Source: JBBDYQ01 sp035553855 (GTDB lineage Bacteria; Actinomycetota; Thermoleophilia; Solirubrobacterales; Thermoleophilaceae). From it: DNA of 64,000 nt. Positions 7,624 through 15,069 of this stretch are shown here, piece after piece. A model generated the notes under the pieces. The model searched no databases, was not told the origin of the DNA, and worked only from the letters and a program-made list of their open reading frames with translations. A program made the translations under genes and the position numbers. The stretch spans positions 37,217 to 101,216 of the forward strand of contig DATMJO010000082.1 of assembly GCA_035553855.1 (NCBI GenBank). Direction: 5' to 3'. How positions within the stretch are numbered: the stretch's first letter is position 1; each line of letters opens with the position of its first letter.

Positions 7624-7647
7624 TGGCTCGCCGGTAGGCTCCCGCCC

Positions 7648-8922
7648 ATGGATTTCTCTCCCTCTTCCCAGGTCGAGCAGCTCCAGGAGCGCATCGGAGC
7701 CTTCCTCGACGAGCACGTCTATCCGGTCGAGCTCGAGGCGATGCGCGCGCTCGACGAGGAGGTCTCCGTCGAGTCGGGCAAGGCCTACCCCGACATCCTC
7801 GTGGAGCTGCGCGAGCGCGCCCGCTCCGAGGGCCTCTGGAACCTGTTCATGCCGGACTCCGAGCACGGCGCGGGACTCTCCAACTGGGAGTACGGGATGC
7901 TCTGCGAGATCATGGGCCGCAGCCTGATCGCGCCCATGGTCTTCAACTGCTCGGCGCCCGACACGGGCAACATGGAGATCCTCGCCGAGTACGGCACGGA
8001 CGAGATCAAGGAGCGCTGGCTGCAGCCGCTCCTGAACGACCACGTGCGCTCGTGTTTCTCGATGACCGAGCCGGACACGGCGGGGTCGGACCCGACGAAC
8101 CTCCACACGCACGCCGAGCTGGATGGCGACGAATGGGTCATCAACGGCCACAAGTGGTTCACCTCGGGCGCGGTCGGCGCGGGTGTCGCGATCGCCATGG
8201 TCGTCACCGAGCCCGACGCCGCTCCGCACAAGCGGGCGAGCATGATCCTCGTCCCCACCGACACGGAAGGCTTCGAGCTGATCCGCCCGATCTCGGTGAT
8301 GGGACACGACGGCGGCCCCGGCCACTGCGAGATCGCCTACCGCAACTGCCGCGTGCCGAAGGACCACCTGCTCGGTGAGCGCGGCGACGGCTTCCGCATC
8401 GCCCAGGCGCGCCTCGGCCCCGGCCGCATCCATCACTGCATGCGCGCCGTCGGCGCCGCCGAGCGCGCCCTCGAGCTGATGTGCCGCCGCGCGAACGACC
8501 GCAAGCTGTTCGGCAGCCCGCTAGCCGAGAAGCAGTTCATCCAGGACTTCGTCGCGAAGTCGCGCATCGAGATCCACGGCGCCCGCCTGATGGTGCTGCA
8601 CGCCGCGTGGAAGATGGACACCGAGGGCAAGCGGGCCGCGCGCAACGAGATCTCGATGATCAAGGTCGTCGCCGCGAACGTCGTGATGGACGTCGTCGAC
8701 CGCGCGATCCAGGTGCACGGGGCGCTCGGCGTCTCCGACGACACGCCGCTCGCCACGATGTGGCGCGGGCTGCGGATGCTGCGCCTGGCCGACGGGCCGG
8801 ACGAGGTCCACAAGCAGGTGATCGCGATGCGCGAGCTCGCCCGCTGGCAGGATGACGGCGTCCACTTCCCGGCCGAGCAGCGCGCCGCCGAGTCGCACGC
8901 CGGCGCCGGCTCCGCAGCCTGA
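7648..8922 (+). CDS. Acyl-CoA dehydrogenase (ACAD10/11-like)
   Basis: 424-residue flavoprotein of the acyl-CoA dehydrogenase fold: helical N domain, middle beta domain (CFSMTEPDTAGSDPTN ... GHKWFTSGA) and helical C domain. The C terminus has LADGPDEVHKQVIA instead of the classical GGTSEIQ, as in the ACAD10/11 and related FadE group. The start is ATG 7648; TAGGCT (7635-7640) lies 7 bases before it and there is no Shine-Dalgarno. It precedes a second dehydrogenase by 25 bases, so the two probably act together. Substrate unknown. Confidence 0.9.
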   Translation: MDFSPSSQVEQLQERIGAFLDEHVYPVELEAMRALDEEVSVESGKAYPDILVELRERARSEGLWNLFMPDSEHGAGLSNWEYGMLCEIMGRSLIAPMVFNCSAPDTGNMEILAEYGTDEIKERWLQPLLNDHVRSCFSMTEPDTAGSDPTNLHTHAELDGDEWVINGHKWFTSGAVGAGVAIAMVVTEPDAAPHKRASMILVPTDTEGFELIRPISVMGHDGGPGHCEIAYRNCRVPKDHLLGERGDGFRIAQARLGPGRIHHCMRAVGAAERALELMCRRANDRKLFGSPLAEKQFIQDFVAKSRIEIHGARLMVLHAAWKMDTEGKRAARNEISMIKVVAANVVMDVVDRAIQVHGALGVSDDTPLATMWRGLRMLRLADGPDEVHKQVIAMRELARWQDDGVHFPAEQRAAESHAGAGSAA

Positions 8923-8947
8923 ACCCCACCCATCCCAGGAGGACCAG

Positions 8948-10078
8948 TTGATCGACGCAACCCTCAGCCGCAGCTCGACCGTCGACCTGAGCGATGAGCA
9001 GCGAAGCTTCGTCGAGTCGATCCGCGACTTCTGCGAGCGCGAGAAGGGCATCGGCTTCGAGGACTGCACGAAGAAGATGGCCGATCTCGGCTGGTGGGGC
9101 GTGACGATCGACGAGGAGTTCGGCGGCTCCGGCGGCTCCTTCTACGACGCCGCCCTGTTCCTCGAGGAGTCGGCGCGCGGCCTGGCCCCGCCGTCGGGCG
9201 CCTACGGCGTGACTCTGATCGTGGTCGGCGCGCTCAGGCGCTTCGGCACCGACGAGCAGAAGCGCGACCTGCTCGGCCGGGTGGCTGACGGCGGCGTGCT
9301 GGCGATCGCCATGTCGGAGCCCGACTCGGGCTCGGACGTCGCCTCGCTCAAGACCAGCGCCCGCCTCGAGGACGGCGAATGGGTGCTCGACGGCTCGAAG
9401 ATGTGGTGCTCCTACGCCCACAAGGCAAGCCACGTGCTGATCGTCTGCCGCACCACGCAGGAGGACGACAAGCACGCCGGGCTCTCGATGATCTTCGTGC
9501 CCACCGACGCCGAGGGCTTCTCGATGCGCCCGATCCCCACGCTCGGCGGCGAGGAGACCAACGAGCTGCACCTGGACGGCGTGCGCGTGCCCGAGGAGGC
9601 CCTGCTCGGCACCGAGGGCAACGGCTGGATCCAGCTGATGGCGGGCCTGAACAACGAGCGCGTGATCCTCGGCGCGCAGGCGCTCGGCCTCGCCCAGCGC
9701 TCGTTCGACGACGCGCTCGCCTACGTCAAGGAGCGCAAGCAGTTCGGCCGTCCGGTCGGCACCTTCCAGGCGCAGCAGCACCGTTTCGCCGACCTCGCCA
9801 CGCAGCTCACCCAGACGCGCCTCCTGGTGCGCTGGGTGGCGCGGCTCACCGATGAGGACCCGGACCGGATGCTGCCGCAGGAGGCCTCGATGGTGAAGCT
9901 GTCGGCGACGGAGCTGGCGAAGCGCTGCGCGCTCGAGGGCATGCAGGCGATGGGCGGCTACGGCTACGCGAGCGAGTACCCGATGGAGCAGCACCTCCGC
10001 CACGCGGTCGTGACCACCATCTTCGGCGGCACCTCCGAGATCCAGAAGAACATCATCGCGAAGACCCTCGGCCTCTAG
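8948..10078 (+). CDS. Acyl-CoA dehydrogenase
   Basis: 376 residues. It starts at TTG 8948, set by a strong Shine-Dalgarno AGGAGGA (8938-8944) four bases before it; the frame is open further upstream but overlaps the previous gene. Middle-domain motif AIAMSEPDSGSDVASLKTSA and C-terminal FGGTSEIQKNIIAKTLGL are typical of the family and of FAD/CoA binding. Paired with the preceding dehydrogenase. It overlaps the converging protease-like gene by 26 bases. Confidence 0.92.
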   Translation: MIDATLSRSSTVDLSDEQRSFVESIRDFCEREKGIGFEDCTKKMADLGWWGVTIDEEFGGSGGSFYDAALFLEESARGLAPPSGAYGVTLIVVGALRRFGTDEQKRDLLGRVADGGVLAIAMSEPDSGSDVASLKTSARLEDGEWVLDGSKMWCSYAHKASHVLIVCRTTQEDDKHAGLSMIFVPTDAEGFSMRPIPTLGGEETNELHLDGVRVPEEALLGTEGNGWIQLMAGLNNERVILGAQALGLAQRSFDDALAYVKERKQFGRPVGTFQAQQHRFADLATQLTQTRLLVRWVARLTDEDPDRMLPQEASMVKLSATELAKRCALEGMQAMGGYGYASEYPMEQHLRHAVVTTIFGGTSEIQKNIIAKTLGL

Positions 10079-10862
10079 GCCGGCGCTCTCGCGGGCGGGC
10101 GGTCACATCCGTGCCGCCGCCCGCGGCGAACTGGTCGAGGTAGGCGCGCCAGGTCCCCTCGACCTCGTCCACCGGGCGCGCGAACGCGCGCTCGAGTGCG
10201 GTGCGCGCGTCGTCGCCGCTGCCGGTTGCGAGCTGCACGCAGGCCTCGGGCCCCGCTCCGCGCTCGAGCAGCCCGTAGACCGTGGGGCCGAGCACGATCG
10301 CGTCGCGGACCGACGGCGGGAAGCTCGGGCGCCGGCCCTCCCGCATCCGGCGCGCCACCGCGGGGCGGAGGTGGGGGAGCTGCCCGGAGAAGTAGGCGGC
10401 GGCGCCCTCCACGAGCCAGGCGGCGCGCAGGTAGCGGGTGAAGCCGCGCAGCCCGAACGGCGGCGGAAGCCGCGGGTCGTTCGCCGCCACGACGAGATGC
10501 GCGTACTCGTGGAGCGGTGACAGCGCGAGCGCCTCGCGCGAGCCCGGGACCCGGGACGCCCGCTCATCGAGCGCGCGGGGCGCGAGCACGTGGATCTCGC
10601 CGAGCGAGAACCAGCCCGCGAAGTAGCGACGGCTGGCGGGCGCCGCGGCAAGGCGGGCCATGGGAAGCCAGGGATGCGCGAGCGACAGGTGCCCCGGGCC
10701 CGGATGGATGACCACCGCGATGCCCGTCGGGACCACCTTGAAGCGGCCCGAGATCCGCTTGCGGAACTCCTCGAGCTGGGCGAGGATCCGCTCCGCCGCC
10801 TCGGCGTCCACGTTCTCGTGACGGGCGCTGAAAGCGCGGGAGCGGGTCTCGACCCAGGACAT
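10053..10862 (-). CDS. Gluzincin-like putative metallopeptidase (peptidase MA-like)
   Basis: 269 residues with no signal peptide or membrane helix. H118-E-Y-A-H122 followed by E152 (LVEGAAAYFSG) matches HExxH plus a downstream glutamate about 30 residues on, as in gluzincin and MA-like peptidases. The C-terminal 60 residues are Arg-rich and may be disordered. No substrate can be inferred. It lies 19 bases downstream of the CGNR regulator and is probably co-transcribed. Alternative: an inactive protease-fold protein. Confidence 0.65.
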   Translation of the reverse strand: MSWVETRSRAFSARHENVDAEAAERILAQLEEFRKRISGRFKVVPTGIAVVIHPGPGHLSLAHPWLPMARLAAAPASRRYFAGWFSLGEIHVLAPRALDERASRVPGSREALALSPLHEYAHLVVAANDPRLPPPFGLRGFTRYLRAAWLVEGAAAYFSGQLPHLRPAVARRMREGRRPSFPPSVRDAIVLGPTVYGLLERGAGPEACVQLATGSGDDARTALERAFARPVDEVEGTWRAYLDQFAAGGGTDVTARPRERRPRGRGSSR

Positions 10863-10881
10863 GCCTAGCGCCCCGGTCCCG

Positions 10882-11433
10882 TCAGGCGGGCCGGCGCCGC
10901 TCGCGGTATGCGCGCGCCTTCGCCCGGTTTCCGCACACCGCCATCGTGCACCAAGCGCCGGAGCGATTGCGTGAGTGGTCGTAGAAGACCCACGCGCAGT
11001 CGTCGGCCGAGCAGACCTTCATGCGCTCCCATGTGCCGTCGCGCATCGCCTCGTGGACGATCCCGAGAAGCGTGGCGAGTGCGGCGGCCACGCCCTCGCC
11101 GACCGGTCGCAGCCGGGCGCCGTCGCGATCGAAGCTCACGCGGATGGTCGCGTCCTCGGCGGCCTCGTTGAGGGTCCGCAGGTCGGCCTCGTCCGCCGGG
11201 CCGTTCCCGTGGGCGCGGCAGAGCGACCGCAGGGCCTCGCGGACTGCGAGCGCCCGCTCCACGTCCGCATCCGAGACGGCGGCGCCGGGCGCGAGGAGGC
11301 CCTCCGCCTCGAGCCAGTCGCGCAGCGCTTCCCGCGTTCCGATGCGCTCGCTGCCCTCCGAGAACTCGTGGGTGTTCACGAAACGGCGCACTCGCTCGAG
11401 GTCGCCGGGGGCGGGGTCGCGGTTGGCGCTCAT
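10882..11433 (-). CDS. CGNR zinc-finger transcriptional regulator (ABATE domain)
   Basis: 183 residues from ATG 11433 (the open frame continues to 11808 but has no family sequence). The N-terminal ABATE-like domain (FVNTHEFSEGSERIGTREAL...) is followed by a treble-clef CGNR finger: C-SADD-C-AWVFYDHSRNRS-x-WC-TMAVCGNRAKARAYRER. These proteins are putative DNA-binding stress regulators in actinobacteria. It is divergent from the gene at 11557 across a 123-base gap. Confidence 0.88.
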   Translation of the reverse strand: MSANRDPAPGDLERVRRFVNTHEFSEGSERIGTREALRDWLEAEGLLAPGAAVSDADVERALAVREALRSLCRAHGNGPADEADLRTLNEAAEDATIRVSFDRDGARLRPVGEGVAAALATLLGIVHEAMRDGTWERMKVCSADDCAWVFYDHSRNRSGAWCTMAVCGNRAKARAYRERRRPA

Positions 11434-11496
11434 CTCACGCGGGGGGCCCGCAGCGCGTTGAACGGAGGGTGATGGCCACGTCACCAGCATAGCCTC

Positions 11497-11523
11497 TTGA
11501 CAGGTGATGCTAACCGGTATACT
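11497..11523 (+). promoter_or_regulatory. Sigma-70-like promoter for the 11557 gene
   Basis: TTGACA (11497-11502) and TATACT (11518-11523) are near-consensus -35 and -10 hexamers with a 15-base spacer. They lie 34 bases before the TTG start at 11557 and read away from the CGNR regulator, whose product could control it. This is the best consensus promoter in the window, driving a gene that appears frameshifted. Confidence 0.5.
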
Positions 11524-11556
11524 TTGAACACAGGTTACGAGTCCAGGGGGACCCTC

Positions 11557-11957
11557 TTGAACACCACACAGCTCAACAACGAGATCGTCGCCGACCGGGC
11601 GCGCCGTGCCGGCGAGGCGCGCGTACGGCGCTTCGAGCCGCGGCTTCGGGACCCGGGAGCCGCCTCCGCCGTCACGATCCGCGCCGCGGTGCCCGCGGAC
11701 GCGGAGCGTCTGCAGCGCCTGGCGGCGCTCGACAGCTCGTCCGTTCTCTCGGGCGACGTGCTCGTCGCGGAGTCGCCGGCTCGCTCGTGGCCGCCCGCGA
11801 GCTCGCAAGCGGCCGCATGGTGGCCGACCCGTTCGCCGCGACCGCGGAGATCGTGCCGCTGCTCGAGCTGCGGGCGGCGCAGGCGGGGGCCGAGCCCCGG
11901 CGCCGCCGGTTCTCGTCGCTTCGCCTGCACGGCGCTCCGGCCAGGCGCGCGGCCTGA
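11557..11957 (+). pseudogene. Frameshifted GNAT-N-terminus-like small protein
   Basis: From TTG 11557 (preceded by CAGGGGGA) the frame encodes an N-terminal helix, then VTIRAAVPADAERLQRLAAL and GDVLVAES up to about 11775. The homologous continuation (GSLVAARELASGRMVADPF ... VPLLELRAAQ) is in the -1 frame and ends at TGA 11957. The paralogue at 41116-41409 carries both halves in one frame. A one-base deletion or -1 slip near 11770-11780 explains this. The domain resembles the first half of a GNAT acetyltransferase without the acetyl-CoA loop. Confidence 0.7.
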
Positions 11958-11967
11958 CCGGAGGCCC

Positions 11968-12597
11968 CTAAGCGAGGACCGGTACGGCCTCCTGGGCGAT
12001 CGCCTCGATCTGGGCGGCCGCACGCTCGAACTCGTCGTCGGACAGGACGGGCGTCCCCTCGAACGGCAGCTCGCGGTGGAGCTCGATCCAGGAGCGGCAG
12101 CCGTGGTACTCGGGCCGCACCTTCACCGTGACCGGCCGCGGGATGCGGTAGGTCCGGAGCAGGATCACGTGGAGGGGATGCCTGCGCTTCCACGCGAGGC
12201 GCTTCTCCGCGTAGTCGGGCGTCCACACGTAGTAGGGGGACAGCGCGTCCACGCAGCGGGGGTCGGTCACCAGATAGCTGGCGGCCACCTCGGCCCAGGC
12301 GCGGATGCGAACGCGCTCGGGCTGGGGGATCCCGCCGTCCTGGAGCAGAGCCTCCGCGGGCGGCTCGCCGTCCGGCCAGACGCCCTCCTCGAGTGCCCGC
12401 CCCAACTCGGGGAGGTGCGAATCGCGGACGAGGTCGTTGCGCTGATGGTCGAACGTCGGATACAGGAAGAACTGATCGTGCTCGATCTCGAAGTGCTTGT
12501 GGTCTTCACGGATCCCGCCCTTGCGCAGGGTCAGGAGCTGCTCGCCCTCTGCGAGGGCGCGCACGGTGACAGCCCACTCTTTAAAAGCAACAGGCAT
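11968..12597 (-). CDS. DUF1802 family protein
   Basis: 209 residues from ATG 12597 (GGAGG lies 12 bases upstream). Opening FKEWAVTVRALAEGEQLLTL and LRKGGIREDHKHFEIEHDQFFLYPT match DUF1802, a cytosolic family of unknown function with conserved K-x-G-G and H-x-x-F/E-x-x-H positions. It has its own promoter upstream. It is convergent with the frameshifted gene (10-base gap). No reaction is established for the family. Confidence 0.85.
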   Translation of the reverse strand: MPVAFKEWAVTVRALAEGEQLLTLRKGGIREDHKHFEIEHDQFFLYPTFDHQRNDLVRDSHLPELGRALEEGVWPDGEPPAEALLQDGGIPQPERVRIRAWAEVAASYLVTDPRCVDALSPYYVWTPDYAEKRLAWKRRHPLHVILLRTYRIPRPVTVKVRPEYHGCRSWIELHRELPFEGTPVLSDDEFERAAAQIEAIAQEAVPVLA

Positions 12598-12673
12598 TGG
12601 TAGAGAGAACCTCCGGCGCCGGGTTGAGTTGAGGGTGGATACCGCGGGGAGTGACCCGGCGCGACGGCCGCGC

Positions 12674-12701
12674 ATTCTACGAGATGCACGGAGGATTTCA
12701 A
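12674..12701 (-). promoter_or_regulatory. Promoter for the DUF1802 gene
   Basis: On the minus strand TTGAAA (12701-12696), a 16-base spacer and TAGAAT (12679-12674) form a good sigma-70-like promoter, predicting a leader of about 70 bases before ATG 12597. The region is notably AT-richer than its surroundings. Confidence 0.5.
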
Positions 12702-12725
12702 GCTTTTTCCTGCAAGTGGCAGGTG

Positions 12726-13607
12726 CTACGCGCTCGCGGCCTCCGCGACGGCGGCGAAATCGGCGTCTCCGAGGCCCGCCTCCGACGCCGCCGCGTACAG
12801 CCGCTCGGCGGCCTCGGCGAGGCCGAGCGGGGCGCCGGCATCCCTTGCGGCGGCCAGGCAGTGGCGGACGTCCTTGAGCATGTGGTCCAGCTTGAACAGC
12901 GGGGGTTCGTAGTCGCGGGCGATGATCGGGGCGGCCTTCAGGTCGAGCACCGCGGAGCCGCCCGATCCCGCCTGCATCACCTCGACGAGGCGGTCCAGGT
13001 CCACGCCGGCGGCGCGCCCCGCGTGGATGGCCTGGGCGAGGACGGCGGTGTTGACCGCGGCGACCGTGTTGTTCAGGAGCTTGATCGCCTGGCCGTGCCC
13101 CTGGGGCCCCACATGGAGCACGAGCCGGCCCATCGCCTCGAACAGCGGGCGCGCGCGCTCGAAGTCGGCGGCGTCGCCGCCGCACATGATCGTCAGCGTG
13201 CCGTCCTCGGCCTTGGGCTTCGAGCCGGTGACCGGGGCGTCGAGGAACGCGATCCTCCGCGCGGCCAGCCGCTCGGCGATCCCGGTCGCCGCCGTGGGCG
13301 CGATCGTGGACATGTCGACGAACAGGGCGCCGTCCGCCGCGCCCTCCGCCGCGCCGCCGGGTCCCAGCAGCACCTGCTCGACGTCGGGGGCGTCGACCAC
13401 CATCGAGATCACGACCGCTGCCCGGGCGGCGGCGTCCGCCGGGGTGTCCGCGACGATCGCGCCGTGCTCCGCGGCGAGCTCCTCTGCGCGGGCCCGCGTG
13501 CGGTTCCAGGCGACCACCTCGAACCCGGCTCGCCGCAGGTTCGCCGCCATCCGCGAGCCCATGATGCCGAGGCCGAGGAATGCGACCGGCTCAGTCGTCT
13601 CCGCCAT
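12726..13607 (-). CDS. NAD(P)-dependent beta-hydroxyacid dehydrogenase
   Basis: 293 residues. N-terminal Rossmann motif FLGLGIMGSRMAANL with the NADP-type residues WNRT, substrate motif DAPVTGSKPKAEDGTL, and catalytic Lys in GQAIKLLNN place it in the 3-hydroxyisobutyrate dehydrogenase / tartronate semialdehyde reductase family. Its start overlaps the 3' end of hyuB by 17 bases, suggesting it reduces a product of the same catabolic route. The precise substrate is undetermined. Confidence 0.9.
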   Translation of the reverse strand: MAETTEPVAFLGLGIMGSRMAANLRRAGFEVVAWNRTRARAEELAAEHGAIVADTPADAAARAAVVISMVVDAPDVEQVLLGPGGAAEGAADGALFVDMSTIAPTAATGIAERLAARRIAFLDAPVTGSKPKAEDGTLTIMCGGDAADFERARPLFEAMGRLVLHVGPQGHGQAIKLLNNTVAAVNTAVLAQAIHAGRAAGVDLDRLVEVMQAGSGGSAVLDLKAAPIIARDYEPPLFKLDHMLKDVRHCLAAARDAGAPLGLAEAAERLYAAASEAGLGDADFAAVAEAASA

Positions 13608-15069
13608 GTCCGCCTCCTCCCGGTGTCTCGATCCGCAACCTGTCTCCGGCGCGGAGACTAACCACGGCCTTCGGCGGGAGCTCGTCGCCGTTCACGAGGT
13701 TCCGGCCGGGCACGCCGTCGCCGCCGCCCGCGGCCCCGCGCGGGGCGTGGCGGCGCCGCTCGGTGATCAGCGACAGCTCCATCGGCTCGAGCGCCTCCAG
13801 CTCGCGGACGACGCCGTCGCCGCCGCGGAAGCGGCCGGCGCCGCCCGAGCCGCGCCGCAGCGAGTACTCGACCGCGCGGAGCGGGAACTCGAGCTCCAGC
13901 GCCTCGACGGGCGTGTTCAGCGTGTTGCTCATCGCGACGTGGACCGCGCTCGGGCCATCCGCGTCCGGGCAGGCGCCCTGGCCGCCGCCGGTGGTCTCGT
14001 AGTAGCTGAAGCGCTCGTTCCCGAGCGTCATGTTGTTCATGGTCCCCTGGCCCAGGGCGCGGCCGAACGCCGCGAGCACGAGGTCGGCGACGCGGGAGGA
14101 GGTCTCCACGTTCCCGCCCGCGACCGCGGCGGGCGGGCGGGCGTTGAGCAGCGAGCCCTCCGGGACCCCGACCTCAAGGGGGCGCCAGGCGCCGGCGCAG
14201 GCCGGGACGTCCGGGTCCGCCAGGACCCGCAGGGCGAAATAACAGGCCGACAGGGTCACGGCCAGCGGGCAGTTCAGGTTCCCCTCGTGCTGCGGCGCGG
14301 AGCCCTCGAAGTCGAACCGGACCTCCTCGCCCTCCACCTTCGCGCGCAGCCGCAGCTCCAAGTCGCCCTCGGCCGCCTCGAGCACGTCCGCCGCCTCGTG
14401 CTCGCCGTCCGGTAGCCGGCCGATCGCCGCCCTGGTCCGCCGCTCGGCGTAGTCGAGCGTCGCCGCCAGCCCCTCGCTGAGGTCTTCCGCCCCGAGCCGG
14501 GCGGCGAGGTCCGCCATCCGCTCCGCGCCCGCGGCGTTCGCGGCGAGCTGGGCGCGCAGGTCGGCGCGCCGCTCGTCGGGGTTGCGCATCCTCGCGGCCA
14601 GCTCGTCGGTGAGGCCGGGCTCGATCCGGGTTGGCGGGATCACCGCGCCCTCCTCCTCCAGCGAGCGCGAGTCGGCGGGCATGCTGCCCGGCGTGCGCCC
14701 GCCGACGTCGGCGTGGTGGGCGCGGGTGGCGGCGAAGCCCGCCACGCGCCCCTCGTGGAGCACCGGCGTGACGACCGTGATGTCGGGCAGGTGCGTGCCG
14801 CCGCGATAGGGGTCGTTCAGGATCCATGACCCGCCGCCGGAGTGGTCCTCGCCCAGCACCTCGGCGACCGCGAACGGCATCGCGCCGAGATGGACCGGTA
14901 TGTGCTCGGCCTGCATGACGAGCCGGCCGCCGGCGTCGAACAGCGCGGTCGAGCAGTCACGCCGCTCCTTGATGTTCGCCGAGTGGGCCGAGCGGACGAG
15001 CACGGCACCCATCTCGTCGCATGCGGCGCGAAGCGCGCCGAGCATCACCTGGAGGGAGATCGCGTCCAT
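13591..15069 (-). CDS. hyuB: Hydantoinase B / oxoprolinase beta subunit
   Basis: 492 residues from ATG 15069. Family motifs include RSAHSANIKERRDCSTALFD, HIPVHLGAMP, NDPYRGGTHLPDI and the Gly-rich C-terminal segment (GGGGHGGDD). HyuB pairs with HyuA to hydrolyse hydantoins or 5-oxoproline with ATP. Its start overlaps the hyuA stop (TGATG), so a stoichiometric complex is expected. The natural substrate cannot be told from sequence. Confidence 0.93.
   Translation of the reverse strand: MDAISLQVMLGALRAACDEMGAVLVRSAHSANIKERRDCSTALFDAGGRLVMQAEHIPVHLGAMPFAVAEVLGEDHSGGGSWILNDPYRGGTHLPDITVVTPVLHEGRVAGFAATRAHHADVGGRTPGSMPADSRSLEEEGAVIPPTRIEPGLTDELAARMRNPDERRADLRAQLAANAAGAERMADLAARLGAEDLSEGLAATLDYAERRTRAAIGRLPDGEHEAADVLEAAEGDLELRLRAKVEGEEVRFDFEGSAPQHEGNLNCPLAVTLSACYFALRVLADPDVPACAGAWRPLEVGVPEGSLLNARPPAAVAGGNVETSSRVADLVLAAFGRALGQGTMNNMTLGNERFSYYETTGGGQGACPDADGPSAVHVAMSNTLNTPVEALELEFPLRAVEYSLRRGSGGAGRFRGGDGVVRELEALEPMELSLITERRRHAPRGAAGGGDGVPGRNLVNGDELPPKAVVSLRAGDRLRIETPGGGGHGGDD

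Noticed and set aside
12700..12725. CCTGC...GCAGG hairpin after the dehydrogenase gene as its terminator
   Set aside because: On the minus-strand RNA the hairpin is followed by an A-run, not a U-run; the AT-rich stretch is better explained as the DUF1802 promoter.
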